Shown here: positions 29,101 through 38,066 of the stretch, in pieces
Layout of the letters: each line of letters starts with the position of its first letter
Numbering within the stretch: the first letter of the stretch is position 1
Origin: Alteromonas sp. C1M14
Lineage (GTDB): Bacteria; Pseudomonadota; Gammaproteobacteria; Enterobacterales; Alteromonadaceae
Direction: 5' to 3'
Length of the DNA stretch: 64,000 nt
Assembly (NCBI RefSeq): GCF_018860965.1
Contig: NZ_JAHKQF010000002.1
Coordinates: forward strand, 124,001-188,000
Translations under genes and position numbers: made by a program
Notes under the pieces: generated by a model
Told to the model about the DNA's origin: nothing
Seen by the model: the letters and a program-made list of their open reading frames with translations, nothing else
Databases searched by the model: none

Positions 29101-29166
29101 TCACGTTATGCAGAAAGGGACGACATCAGACAACGTGGTGTAATTTTAAAAATTTGAGAAGTGTTT

Positions 29167-29745
29167 ATGTGGACGGTACCTAATATCATCACCTTATTTC
29201 GGGTTTTGCTGATTCCCGTATTTGTTGGTGTGTATTTTTTAGATTGGCGTTGGGCCAGAGAAGCCGGCGCGTTTGTCTTTTGGTTGGCAGCCATTACCGA
29301 TTGGTTTGATGGTTACCTAGCCAGAAAGCTAAAGCAAACGACGCCCTTTGGTGCATTTTTAGACCCTGTTGCTGACAAACTTATTGTGGCCACGGCGCTG
29401 ATCATGATCACCCACAGTTATGGTTCGCTTTGGATCACGGTACCGGCCATTGTTCTATTGGTAAGAGAGATCTATATTTCAGCCTTGCGCGAATGGATGG
29501 CCCAACGGGGTTATAGTGATTCGGTAAAGGTGAGTTTTATTGGTAAGGCGAAAACCATGGCGCAAATGTTAGCCCTTATTGGTCTGTTATCGGGGTTAGA
29601 ATCGTTTATGGGCTTTCCGATTTATTGGGTAACGTTAGGGCATTGTTTATTGTATATCGCTGCAGTGCTGTCTATTTGGTCAATGTTAGAGTATACCGCT
29701 AACGCGTGGCCTCATTTAAAAGGCCAAGCAATTGAAAAAAATTGA
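29167..29745 (+). CDS. pgsA: CDP-diacylglycerol-glycerol-3-phosphate 3-phosphatidyltransferase
   Basis: 192 residues from ATG 29167 (GAGAAG six bases upstream; a GTG at 29161 would add two residues). Integral membrane enzyme that makes phosphatidylglycerol phosphate. The CDP-alcohol transferase motif D-x2-D-G-x2-A-R-x8-G-x3-D-x3-D is complete in DWFDGYLARKLKQTTPFGAF followed by LDPVADK. Position between uvrC and tRNA-Gly-Cys-Leu is conserved across enterics, Vibrio and Alteromonas. Confidence 0.96.
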   Translation: MWTVPNIITLFRVLLIPVFVGVYFLDWRWAREAGAFVFWLAAITDWFDGYLARKLKQTTPFGAFLDPVADKLIVATALIMITHSYGSLWITVPAIVLLVREIYISALREWMAQRGYSDSVKVSFIGKAKTMAQMLALIGLLSGLESFMGFPIYWVTLGHCLLYIAAVLSIWSMLEYTANAWPHLKGQAIEKN

Positions 29746-29827
29746 TTGCGTAATGGTCAAAATGGATAAAAATGCTGCAAACGAACATAAAATTAGGTGT
29801 TTAGAGAAAAAATGCCGCTTTTTGCTG

Positions 29828-29855
29828 TTGACAGTTTTGCCCGTGTAGGTAGAAT
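29828..29855 (+). promoter_or_regulatory. Promoter of the tRNA-Gly-Cys-Leu operon
   Basis: Perfect -35 TTGACA (29828-29833), 16-base spacer, -10 TAGAAT (29850-29855), followed by a C-rich stretch GCACCCCACG over the expected start. A G+C-rich discriminator next to the -10 is typical of stable-RNA promoters under stringent control. Confidence 0.75.
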
Positions 29856-29892
29856 GCACCCCACGTTTCAGGCACTGCCAGAAACGCAATAT

Positions 29893-29968
29893 GCGGGAAT
29901 AGCTCAGTTGGTAGAGCACAACCTTGCCAAGGTTGGGGTCGCGAGTTCGAATCTCGTTTCCCGCTCCA
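29893..29968 (+). tRNA. tRNA-Gly (anticodon GCC)
   Basis: 76 bases with encoded CCA. Acceptor GCGGGAA pairs with TTCCCGC; anticodon loop TTGCCAA; D-loop AGTTGGTAGA and T-arm GAGTTCGAATCTC are regular. First of three tRNAs behind one promoter. Confidence 0.98.
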
Positions 29969-29972
29969 AATT

Positions 29973-30046
29973 GGCGGAATGGCAGAATGGCTATGCAGCG
30001 GATTGCAAATCCGTGGATCTCGGTTCGACTCCGGGTTCCGCCTCCA
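29973..30046 (+). tRNA. tRNA-Cys (anticodon GCA)
   Basis: 74 bases with encoded CCA; begins 4 bases after tRNA-Gly. Acceptor GGCGGAA pairs with TTCCGCC, anticodon loop TTGCAAA, T-arm CGGTTCGACTCCG. U73 discriminator as in other tRNA-Cys. Confidence 0.98.
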
Positions 30047-30106
30047 AACGCTGCTTCGCAGCATCAGGTATCTACGCCTGACACTTAAGCCGCAAGGCGA
30101 CCCGAT

Positions 30107-30193
30107 GCCCGGGTGGTGAAATTGGTAGACACAAGGGATTTAAAATCCCTCGCTGGTAACAGCGTGCCGGTTCAAGTCCGGCCCCGGGCACCA
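30107..30193 (+). tRNA. tRNA-Leu (anticodon TAA)
   Basis: 87 bases with encoded CCA. Acceptor GCCCGGG pairs with CCCGGGC, anticodon loop TTTAAAA gives TAA, and the long variable arm is that of a class II tRNA. The order Gly-Cys-Leu behind pgsA equals glyW-cysT-leuZ of E. coli. Confidence 0.97.
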
Positions 30194-30302
30194 TTTTATC
30201 GTTATTGACCACAATCATAATTACTCTTCAATTTCTCCCAAACCACGTATCTTTATAGTAAATTACTCGTTTTTTGATCCCCAAATGTTTGCTTTGTGTT
30301 TT

Positions 30303-31286
30303 TTAAAGAGAGGGGTGATGAAAGTGAAGCTGGGTATCGCACGTAAGTGAAACCACCGATTCAGTAAGGGTTAATTCTCCAATTTCTCGCCACACCGCTT
30401 TTTCAATGCCCGCTTCGGTATAAGGTGCGCCAGACAGTACCCAGGTAATCTTGTGAGCGGGATAATGAGCCAAAGCAAGTTCATCTCGAAAATCCTCCTT
30501 GTCTACTAACGGTGTTCCGGGCTTTAGTGATGCTTTTAGCCAGTAGGGACCATTGGCGGGCGTATTTTCTTTGTGCTCCCCTTGTTCCCACTTAACCTCT
30601 GTATCCGCTAATTGAGAGACGGGGCGAAATCGGGGGTTCGCTTTTTTTCCGCTAAATGCTCGATCCGCTTCTTCTAAATCCCTTTCCAAACGATAAGCGG
30701 TGAACAATTGACTAAACGGCGGCAGTTCACCTAGTTTGGGCTCGTTTGTCATGGGTAGGTTTGCAACGTGCTTCGTTTTGGTGCCACCAAGAGAGTGCAT
30801 TAAAAAAATGTTTTCAGTTACGTCACTTTGCCCATCAAAGAAGAGCTTAATGGCGATGCCAAAGGCTCGCTTATCAGCTTGCTTGGTACCACTTAAACTT
30901 ACTGACGCTCTGACAATCGCCGGGATATCTACTCGCGCACGATAAAGCCCGGTGTACGAGCTGCTTGGGTAAATTGTCCATGTACCGGCAAAGCAAATAC
31001 CATTCGCTTGAAGTAGTTTCTGGTTGGAGGCTAATGCTACAAAATTAGCCTTTGATGACAATGTTCGTTTTGCGTGTTGTAACAGTAAGTTTTCGCCATT
31101 TTTATCGAACAGTTTCCGTGTCACCTTGTATTGGGGCAATCGGGAGTAAGGATCTGAAAAAACGCGGTCTTTGACACGCTTGAAAGCGGCTGCATTGGCG
31201 TATTTTGGGGAGGCACTTTCTGTGATTTGGGCATGAATGATGGTGCTATGGCATAAAACCAGCACTGTAAAAAAACAACGAGGCAT
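30303..31286 (-). CDS. Secreted catalase-fold-like protein lacking the catalytic histidine
   Basis: 327 residues from the ATG at 31286, chosen because MPRCFFTVLVLCHSTIIHAQ is then a signal peptide; the frame continues upstream into the divergent gene. GICFAGTWTIYP, then IVRASVSLSGTKQADKRAFGIAIKLFFDG, and the ending IGELTLTESVVSLTCDTQLHFHHP follow the pattern of catalase-superfamily proteins (G-F/W-T-..., R-x-S ... R-x-F-x-x-K-F/L-F/Y). The motif in which catalases keep the distal histidine (VHARG/HAKG) reads LQANG here, so peroxide dismutation is unlikely. Fold assignment is by eye and should be treated as a hypothesis. It lies 64 bases from a divergent radical SAM gene. Confidence 0.6.
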   Translation of the reverse strand: MPRCFFTVLVLCHSTIIHAQITESASPKYANAAAFKRVKDRVFSDPYSRLPQYKVTRKLFDKNGENLLLQHAKRTLSSKANFVALASNQKLLQANGICFAGTWTIYPSSSYTGLYRARVDIPAIVRASVSLSGTKQADKRAFGIAIKLFFDGQSDVTENIFLMHSLGGTKTKHVANLPMTNEPKLGELPPFSQLFTAYRLERDLEEADRAFSGKKANPRFRPVSQLADTEVKWEQGEHKENTPANGPYWLKASLKPGTPLVDKEDFRDELALAHYPAHKITWVLSGAPYTEAGIEKAVWREIGELTLTESVVSLTCDTQLHFHHPSL

Positions 31287-31350
31287 GAAAGTATTCTTTA
31301 AGACGCTAGGTCTTAATTGATACTGTGTAGTTTGAAATAGGCCCATTGCG

Positions 31351-32748
31351 ATGGCGTGTTCCCCTGGTACCACTAGAAATCAACAACTGGCTCATACCCA
31401 AAAGCGTATGGGTGAACATTTCACCCCCAATCAATTGCTAGGGCGTACCCACACCATTGGCTGCGTTGCTGTTGAAATCACGCAAAAATGTAATCTTGAT
31501 TGCACCTTATGCTATTTGTCAGAGCATTCGCAAGCAGTTCGTGACATTCCTATTCAAGAAGTATTTAAACGATTAGACAGTGTGCTTCATCACTACGGCC
31601 CAGGAACGAGCGTCCAAATAACCGGGGGCGATCCTACCTTACGAAAGCGCAGCGAGCTTATCGACATTGTCGAATATGCCAATAAACTGGGCTTACATAC
31701 TGCGCTTTTTACCAACGGCATTGCCGCAACACGGGAGCTATTAACGGCATTAGCCCACGCTGGGTTGAATGATGTGGCGTTTCATGTGGATACCACGCAA
31801 GAGCGTGAGGGGTACGCTGACGAGCAATCGTTAAACGACATTCGCAAAGCCTATATTGCCCGTGCCAAGGGGCTGGGACTGATGGTTATTTTTAACACCA
31901 CAGTACATACCGGCAATTTTCATGAACTACCGATGATGGTAGATTTTTTTGTTAAACACGCACATGTGGTGAGTTTTGCTTCCTTTCAACTCCAGGCCGA
32001 AACAGGCAGGGGCGAGTGGGGAGCGCGCACCGATGTGGTCGATCCATTGACCGTTAAAGCTGCAATTGAAAAGACAATCAACAAAGCACTGCCGTGGGAA
32101 AAAGTGCGTATAGGGCACAGTGATTGTCACAGTTATATGCCCACCTTGGTTGCAGATAACCAAGTCTTTTCGGTTGTGGATGACGAGCAATTATTTGCCC
32201 AATTTATTAAAGACTTTAACCATATTCAAACCACGCGACAGCATGGAAAAGCACAAATAGCTTGGGATTACACAAAAGCATTATTAAAACAGCCCCAGTG
32301 GCTGTGGCTGCTGGCCAAAGCAACGTCAGCAAAACTCTTGGAGATGCGTGGAAGTTTAGTTAGAAGCAGAGGGCGGGTGCACAAATTATCTTTTTTTGTG
32401 CAAAATTTTATGGATGCGACAGCCTTACAACAAGACAGGATCGACGCTTGTTCTTTTATGGTGATGACGGCCGATGGCCCCGTTTCAATGTGTAAGCACA
32501 ATGCACAACGAGACGAATACATATTAAAACCACTGACCTATACCAACCATCGCGGCCAAGTTAAGCAGTACCAACCTTTAGGAGAGCGTTACAAACAAGA
32601 TAACGTGATACCCATTCGTCACCTCCCCACAGATAATGCAAAGGCAGTTCAAGTCAATAGCGAGGGGCTTTCAGTCACCTCCGAAGCGCCTAAACAAAGC
32701 AGCCCATTCAGCGCGGCCGATCACCAGCAAATACCGAAAAATGTATAA
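31351..32748 (+). CDS. Radical SAM protein
   Basis: 465 residues. The cluster motif is C47-x3-C51-x2-C54 (CNLDCTLC), followed by the SAM-contacting ITGGDPTLR. A second cysteine pair (C367 and C381, in DACSFMVMTADGPVSMCKHN) may hold an auxiliary cluster or zinc. The core is a partial TIM barrel (to about 300); the last 60 residues are low in conserved features. I do not recognise the substrate. It is 10 bases before a DUF547-DUF1223 fusion and divergent from the catalase-fold protein, so these three may share a pathway. Confidence 0.85.
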   Translation: MACSPGTTRNQQLAHTQKRMGEHFTPNQLLGRTHTIGCVAVEITQKCNLDCTLCYLSEHSQAVRDIPIQEVFKRLDSVLHHYGPGTSVQITGGDPTLRKRSELIDIVEYANKLGLHTALFTNGIAATRELLTALAHAGLNDVAFHVDTTQEREGYADEQSLNDIRKAYIARAKGLGLMVIFNTTVHTGNFHELPMMVDFFVKHAHVVSFASFQLQAETGRGEWGARTDVVDPLTVKAAIEKTINKALPWEKVRIGHSDCHSYMPTLVADNQVFSVVDDEQLFAQFIKDFNHIQTTRQHGKAQIAWDYTKALLKQPQWLWLLAKATSAKLLEMRGSLVRSRGRVHKLSFFVQNFMDATALQQDRIDACSFMVMTADGPVSMCKHNAQRDEYILKPLTYTNHRGQVKQYQPLGERYKQDNVIPIRHLPTDNAKAVQVNSEGLSVTSEAPKQSSPFSAADHQQIPKNV

Positions 32749-32758
32749 GGAATTAATT

Positions 32759-34384
32759 ATGCAAAATCATTGTTTTTATCAGTATGGTCGCTATTTTGCG
32801 ATTATTGCGTCTATATTAACCTTGTACCTTTTACCCATGTCACAAAGTAGCCATGCATCTGAAAATACTCAGCGTGGTGATAGCGTGGAATTGGCAGATG
32901 GGGTAGCGCTACAACAGGCTTATAACAAAGCCCTTGAAAATTGGGCCTACGTACTAAGCACCTATGTAGATGCCGAAGGTCGGACGGATTTTCAACACCT
33001 CGCTTTGGATATCCAGCCTCTGGAAAACATGGTGGCTTTTATTGGGTCAGTGAGTCCTGCTACAGCGCCGGAATTATTCACTTCAAAGCAGGCGGTGATG
33101 GCCTATTACATTAATAGCTATAATGCGCTGGCCATGTATGGGGTGATCGAAGAAGGCATCCCTGATGGCTTTACAAGTTTCTTTTCACGGGCTGGCTTTT
33201 TCAAGTTTCGTGATGTTGTCATTGGTGGCAAAACGACCAATTTATACGACTACGAAAATGACATTATTCGGCCATTAAACGAGCCCCGGGTACATTTTGC
33301 TCTCAATTGTATGGTAAAAGACTGTCCTCGTTTACCCCAGCAGCCTTTTTACCCTGACACCTTGGATAGCGCACTTGAAAAGGCCACTTACGAATTTTTT
33401 GCAAAGGAAAAACACTTTTATCTCGACGACAAACGCAAGCGGGTATATGTCTCTGCAATTTTAGATTTTTATACAGAGGACTTTGTTAGTTCGGGAAACA
33501 AGAAGGATTTGCCCCAATACATTAATCAATACCTTGAACAACCCATTCCAGCAGGCTACAAGGTTAAATATATGGATTACGATTGGCACATTAATGCCCA
33601 GCCGGAAACCACAGACCCTAATGGGGCGGTGAGCCAAGCGGGGGCCGCGGCTCCTGCAGGAAAAACAAGCACCACAATGGATAACACCGTTGAACAACCC
33701 TTGGTATTGACCAGTACACCCAATCAAACCACATTTTTAGAGTTATACACCTCTGAAGGTTGCAGTAGCTGCCCGCCTGCTGAAAAGTGGATTTCAGGGT
33801 TTGTTGATAGTAAGAAGCTATGGACCGAGCTGGTACCGATAAATTTTCACGTAGATTATTGGGACAACTTAGGATGGAAAGACCCTTTTTCCAACAAAGC
33901 GTTTAGCCAACGACAAAGCAACTACAAACAATCCGGTAAGGCCAACATTATTGCCACTCCCGGATTTGTATTAAACGGAAACGGATGGAATGGATGGTTT
34001 CGCGGACAGGCCATTCCCCAGCGTGTTGCCCCTCTATCTGGCGAGCTTAGTGGGGCGGTTGCAAACCAATCCATAGACGTATCTTTTGATAACGTCAATG
34101 TAAGCCCTGTTCAATCCCCATTGATTGTTCATGCTGCGCTACTGGGGTTTGGCATTGAATCCTTCGTCGGTGATGGTGAAAATGCAGGGCGAAAGTTGGC
34201 CCATGACTTTGTTGTTATTGGCTATGAAAACCAACGCTTAAGCAACGAATCTGAGCATTTTTACGGGCAATTACCTTTACCGGTGAACCCCCAAATAGAC
34301 ACCACCCGTAAAGCGCTGATCCTTTGGGTTTCTCAGTCAACGGATCCTACGCCTATTCAAGTTGCAGCATCGTGGTGGGGATAA
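32759..34384 (+). CDS. Exported DUF547-DUF1223 fusion protein
   Basis: 541 residues from ATG 32759 (AAGGA eight bases before); upstream frame belongs to the previous gene's frame-shifted shadow. Signal peptide to about residue 37 (ILTLYLLPMSQSSHAS). DUF547 at about 50-285 (MAYYINSYNALAMYGVIEEGIPDGF, FALNCMVKDCPRLPQQPF, YVSAILDFYTEDF), then a spacer, then DUF1223 at about 320-540, a thioredoxin-like family with CxxC at C335 and C338 (YTSEGCSSCPPAEKW, HVDYWDNLGWKDPF). I know these mainly as separate proteins. Both have been annotated as uncharacterised exported proteins; the CxxC suggests redox or metal handling (inference). Confidence 0.85.
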   Translation: MQNHCFYQYGRYFAIIASILTLYLLPMSQSSHASENTQRGDSVELADGVALQQAYNKALENWAYVLSTYVDAEGRTDFQHLALDIQPLENMVAFIGSVSPATAPELFTSKQAVMAYYINSYNALAMYGVIEEGIPDGFTSFFSRAGFFKFRDVVIGGKTTNLYDYENDIIRPLNEPRVHFALNCMVKDCPRLPQQPFYPDTLDSALEKATYEFFAKEKHFYLDDKRKRVYVSAILDFYTEDFVSSGNKKDLPQYINQYLEQPIPAGYKVKYMDYDWHINAQPETTDPNGAVSQAGAAAPAGKTSTTMDNTVEQPLVLTSTPNQTTFLELYTSEGCSSCPPAEKWISGFVDSKKLWTELVPINFHVDYWDNLGWKDPFSNKAFSQRQSNYKQSGKANIIATPGFVLNGNGWNGWFRGQAIPQRVAPLSGELSGAVANQSIDVSFDNVNVSPVQSPLIVHAALLGFGIESFVGDGENAGRKLAHDFVVIGYENQRLSNESEHFYGQLPLPVNPQIDTTRKALILWVSQSTDPTPIQVAASWWG

Positions 34385-34523
34385 CATCAGCTTATCTGAT
34401 ATGTATTTTATCGGCACATTTGCGTCGGTGGGCGTAAAGTTAAATTTTTATGAAATTTTTATTGTCTGACTGCTATCTTATAAAGAATCGAAATATTTTT
34501 TTAATGTTGTTTAAAGGGCCAAT

Positions 34524-35117
34524 ATGGAGTTTGCAACGTCAATTCAACGTTGGATCTTAGAAGATGCCCACTCTACGTGGCTCCTATTCGTTGGCATCAT
34601 TTTACTGTCTTACCTACTTGAAGATCTCGCCATTGTGACTGCAGCGGCAATGTCTTCAAGTGATACGTTATCTATGCCGCTAGCAATCTTGGCCATATTT
34701 TTAGGGATTGCTTCTGGCGACTTAGGGCTTTACTGGTTAGGAAAATTAGCCCGTAAAGGGAGGCGCTTACGTTTTTGGTTGTTAAAAAACCAAAGATCGC
34801 GGGCTATTCAAAGGCGTTTAGTGCATCGCGCATTCGGCCACTTATTTATTATCCGATTCATTCCCGGATTACGAACCATTGGTTTCTCTTTAAGTGGTTT
34901 TATTAACGTACCTTTCTGGGTTTTTACCTCGGCGGTATTGATGGCTACTGCACTGTGGACAGGTGTTGTTTTTGGCGCGTTATATCAGTTGGGTTCAATT
35001 TCCATTGTTCAGCAACACGCACCGTTGTTTATTGCCAGTGGGCTAATCATTATGTGGTTAGTCAACCGAGCATTAAAAATGAATTTTAAAAGAGGGGCCC
35101 ATGTTGCCACCAAGTAA
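34524..35117 (+). CDS. DedA-family (VTT domain) membrane protein
   Basis: 197 residues, inner membrane. The core is the SNARE-associated/VTT domain: LLSYLLEDLAIVTAAAM, ASGDLGLYWLGKLARKGRR, FIIRFIPGLRTIGFSLSGFINVPFWVFTSAVLMATALWTG. DedA proteins are lipid scramblases/carrier recyclers for undecaprenyl-phosphate or phospholipids. It starts a run of overlapping or abutting genes; the next (ATP-grasp) begins 17 bases before its end. A leader of 139 bases precedes it. Confidence 0.92.
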   Translation: MEFATSIQRWILEDAHSTWLLFVGIILLSYLLEDLAIVTAAAMSSSDTLSMPLAILAIFLGIASGDLGLYWLGKLARKGRRLRFWLLKNQRSRAIQRRLVHRAFGHLFIIRFIPGLRTIGFSLSGFINVPFWVFTSAVLMATALWTGVVFGALYQLGSISIVQQHAPLFIASGLIIMWLVNRALKMNFKRGAHVATK

Positions 35118-36231
35118 TATAAACGTTATTGGGCAGAGCTGTGTTAATGCTGGCTTGCCTCAATTAGCTGTTGGTAAGCGGGATATTTCACCGTTTGAGT
35201 TCATTCCTACCTGGCTCGCTTATACACCTGTTGTGCTACAAAGTTTGCTAATGGGGCTTGTAAGATTGGATTGGGCATTGCCCCTTTCTGCTAACCCTGC
35301 CATCAAGTTAAGTGGCATGGTAGGCGAGTCTAAAAATGACATTTTCGAAGCGGTAGGGCCTAGCACTAAAGCCTATATTTTACCCTCTTATACGGTTACC
35401 AAAGTGGAGGGTGACGATGGGGAGATCTTGTCATCAATTCTTCATGGGCTTAGTCAGCAAGGGCTGGCCTATCCATTGGTAGCAAAGCCTGATTTGGGGT
35501 GTCGAGGGGTGGGCGTTAAGCTTATCAAAAGTGATGAAGATCTTGCGGCCTATCTCGATACCTTTCCCCTTAACAGCCGTTTTCTACTGCAAAAAAAGTC
35601 AATGCATAAGGCCGAAGCCGGGGTGTTTTATGTGCGCCAGCCAGATGAAGAAAAAGGGCGGATAATCTCGTTGACCTTCAAATATGCAGCCAGTGTGATA
35701 GGAAACGGGGTTGATACACTGCAAGGGCTTATTGAACGGGATCCTAGAGCCGGTAAATTAGCGCATTTGTATCTACCACGGCATCAAGCTGCGCTTGATT
35801 GGATTGTGCCTAAGGATGAGGAGTTTCAATTAGCCTTTGCCGGTAGCCATTCTCGAGGCTCTATTTTTAAAAATGGCAATGGCTACATCACAGCTGCCAT
35901 GGAAGAAAAGCTGAACAACGTACTAAAGGATTTTGATGGTTTCCATTATGGGCGTTTAGATATCAAGTTTGATGACATTCGAAACCTCATGACAGGAGGG
36001 GACTTCGATATTCTTGAGATTAACGGTGCTAGCAGTGAAGCCGCTCATATTTGGGATAGTGAAGCAACCCTTAGCGACATTTTTTCAACCTTAATGTATC
36101 AATACCGCTTACTTTATCAAATTGGTTATAAGCAGAAGCAACGAGGTGTAAAAACCCCTTCAATCAAGCAGTTGCTTTTGGCGTGGCAAGAAGAAAAGCG
36201 GCTTGTCCAGCATTACCCTATTACAGATTAG
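35101..36231 (+). CDS. ATP-grasp ligase-like protein (D-alanine-D-alanine ligase-like fold)
   Basis: 376 residues. YPLVAKPDLGCRGVGVKLIKSDEDL is the ATP-grasp lid, and FHYGRLDIKFDD followed by FDILEINGASSEAAHIWDS carries the metal-binding Asp/Glu/Asn residues of the grasp. The family joins a carboxylate to an amine or thiol at ATP's cost. It overlaps the DedA gene by 17 bases. The substrate is unknown; a glycine/glutamate ligase for a modified lipid, peptide or cell-wall precursor would fit a membrane-gene context but is not shown. Confidence 0.8.
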   Translation: MLPPSNINVIGQSCVNAGLPQLAVGKRDISPFEFIPTWLAYTPVVLQSLLMGLVRLDWALPLSANPAIKLSGMVGESKNDIFEAVGPSTKAYILPSYTVTKVEGDDGEILSSILHGLSQQGLAYPLVAKPDLGCRGVGVKLIKSDEDLAAYLDTFPLNSRFLLQKKSMHKAEAGVFYVRQPDEEKGRIISLTFKYAASVIGNGVDTLQGLIERDPRAGKLAHLYLPRHQAALDWIVPKDEEFQLAFAGSHSRGSIFKNGNGYITAAMEEKLNNVLKDFDGFHYGRLDIKFDDIRNLMTGGDFDILEINGASSEAAHIWDSEATLSDIFSTLMYQYRLLYQIGYKQKQRGVKTPSIKQLLLAWQEEKRLVQHYPITD

Positions 36232-36246
36232 CCTTTGAGAGTCGTG

Positions 36247-36795
36247 ATGAAAACAATTCAAATACAAAAAAAGGCGAATTATCAATCGTCAGTTTCAACT
36301 ATCATTGCAGGTTGTGAAGAGGTGCTTAATCAGGGCCTTGTGTTTTTAAACAATCTGTCGGAGAAAGACTATACGGCGCTATGTAGCCCTCACTTTGAAA
36401 GTTCAATCGGTGAGCATTTTCGCCATTGGCTCGATTTATTTCATTCCCTAGAGCGGGCTGAAGATAAAATCGATTACAACCTACGTCGCCGAGGGCATAA
36501 AGTCGAAAGAGACATTGAAATAGCCAAAAGAGAAATCGATTCGCTACTCATTTGGCTAACTACCCTTAACGAGACGACGCTAGATGCATCTATCAAAGTT
36601 GAACTGGAAACCTTAGTTTCACTCACCAGTATCAATGAGGTTACTTCAACATTAGGCCGAGAGTTGAGTTTTGTGGCGCTACACGCCACCCATCATTTTG
36701 CCATGGTTAAACTTGCGGCGTCATTAATGGGCGTGAAAGCGTCTGGCAATTTTGGCGTTGCCCCGAGCACAGCCAGTTTTAGGCGGGCTCAATAA
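36247..36795 (+). CDS. DinB/YfiT-type putative metal-binding four-helix protein
   Basis: 182 residues from ATG 36247; the TTG at 36235 would add four residues. Four-helix bundle; probable metal ligands are H in SSIGEHFRHWLDLFH and in FVALHATHHFAMVKL, the classic spots of DinB-fold proteins that often act on thiols (bacillithiol/mycothiol S-transferases). Follows the ATP-grasp gene by 15 bases and abuts the next gene. Actual role unknown. Confidence 0.75.
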   Translation: MKTIQIQKKANYQSSVSTIIAGCEEVLNQGLVFLNNLSEKDYTALCSPHFESSIGEHFRHWLDLFHSLERAEDKIDYNLRRRGHKVERDIEIAKREIDSLLIWLTTLNETTLDASIKVELETLVSLTSINEVTSTLGRELSFVALHATHHFAMVKLAASLMGVKASGNFGVAPSTASFRRAQ

Positions 36796-36796
36796 G

Positions 36797-37555
36797 ATGT
36801 GTACATTAAGTTGGCAGCAGGATGAATGTGGCAATATCCGTATTTATTTCAGTCGCGATGAGCAACGGGTTCGACAACAAGCCCTAGCGCCAGAAACGTT
36901 TTTAATTGACGGTGTTAAATGCACCATGCCTATAGATCCCGAAGGGAATGGCACCTGGATAGCCGTGAATGAATACGGCATCGCCATATGTTTACTCAAC
37001 TACTATCAAGGGGATAAACCTGAAGGTACCCTTATCAGCCGCGGCGCATTGGTTAAGCACCTAGCCAGCGTAACGTCCTATTCTGAAGCAAAGGCCCGCC
37101 TGAACAATTACCCATTACAACATACCGCCCCTTTTTCCATGGTGCTTTTGTGTCGTGACTCAGTCTCACCAAAGGTTCAGCGTTGGGTGTGGGATGGCCG
37201 GGATTTATCCGTGGGTGATGTGGCGCCCCCTTTAGTGTCAGCCGCAAAATATTTTGATGAAGCCTATAATTATCGTAAGCAGCTTTTTGATGATTTAACT
37301 AAAAAACTGCCTCGCAATGAAATAGGTCCACGTTTTCATCGGTCTTTTAATACACACTCGCCATTTCTTTCTCCTCTAATGGTCAGAGAGGATGCAAGAA
37401 CCGTGAGTATAACCACGGTTTTGCTCTTTGATGAGGAGCAACAGATGCATTATGAGTCGATAGATGAGCACACCCTAGGGTTGGTTACGAGTCGATACGG
37501 TGATATGCAGCACGAAAAACAAATATTGGCTGTATGCGAGACCGAACAGGCCTGA
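36797..37555 (+). CDS. NRDE/TANGO2-like protein with N-terminal cysteine
   Basis: 252 residues starting M-C-T-L at 36797, one base after the DinB-like stop. With Met removed, Cys2 would be the nucleophile of an Ntn-type hydrolase, and SRGALVKHL and GTWIAVNEYGIAICLLNYY follow the TANGO2/NRDE pattern (G-T-W-x-G ... N). TANGO2-like proteins have been linked to heme or lipid handling; the bacterial function is open. The longer frame from 36752 would bury Cys2, so it is rejected. Confidence 0.72.
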   Translation: MCTLSWQQDECGNIRIYFSRDEQRVRQQALAPETFLIDGVKCTMPIDPEGNGTWIAVNEYGIAICLLNYYQGDKPEGTLISRGALVKHLASVTSYSEAKARLNNYPLQHTAPFSMVLLCRDSVSPKVQRWVWDGRDLSVGDVAPPLVSAAKYFDEAYNYRKQLFDDLTKKLPRNEIGPRFHRSFNTHSPFLSPLMVREDARTVSITTVLLFDEEQQMHYESIDEHTLGLVTSRYGDMQHEKQILAVCETEQA

Positions 37556-37602
37556 TTGATTGACTAGAACTCAGGCTAGAACAATACCTATAGGACATTT
37601 GA

Positions 37603-38049
37603 ATGAAAAAATTAATCACCTTATTTATCGCGCTAATTGCCTTTAGCGCAGTGGCAGAAGATGAAATTTATACGGGGTTTTTCAGTAATAAAGCGGTGGG
37701 AGGTTACGATACGGTAGCTTTCTTTTCACTTAACGAAGGGGATAAGCCGGTAAAAGGAAGCAGCGAATGGAGCACGGAGTATAAGAATGCCGACTGGTAT
37801 TTTTCTAGCGCAGAGAATTTAAGTAAGTTTAAAGCAGATCCAGAGCGATACATGCCCCAATACGGTGGCTATTGCGCATGGGCAGTTTCTGCAAAAAATG
37901 ACTTTGCGCCTGGCGATCCACAGTACTGGGCAGTGGTAGATGGAAAGTTATATTTGAACTACAACCAGAACGTAAAAACTGAATGGGATGCAGCGCGAGC
38001 ACGACATATTGTTCAGGCAGACCTTAATTGGCCCACTTTAATTAAATAA
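37603..38049 (+). CDS. Secreted YHS-domain protein
   Basis: 148 residues. Signal peptide MKKLITLFIALIAFSAVAED (cleaved near 18). YDTVAFF ... WYFSSAENLSKFKADPERYMPQYGGYCAWAVS is the YHS domain, a small metal-binding module with paired Cys/His; here the cysteine in GGYCAW is kept. The protein is periplasmic. Gap of 47 bases before and 17 after; same strand as the run starting at DedA. Confidence 0.85.
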   Translation: MKKLITLFIALIAFSAVAEDEIYTGFFSNKAVGGYDTVAFFSLNEGDKPVKGSSEWSTEYKNADWYFSSAENLSKFKADPERYMPQYGGYCAWAVSAKNDFAPGDPQYWAVVDGKLYLNYNQNVKTEWDAARARHIVQADLNWPTLIK

Positions 38050-38066
38050 ATTCAGAGTAAATAAAC

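Noticed and set aside
36752-36796. Longer N-terminus for the NRDE-like protein
   Set aside because: It would run over the DinB-like stop region and bury the Cys2 expected to act as nucleophile; the start at 36797 gives M-C-T-L.
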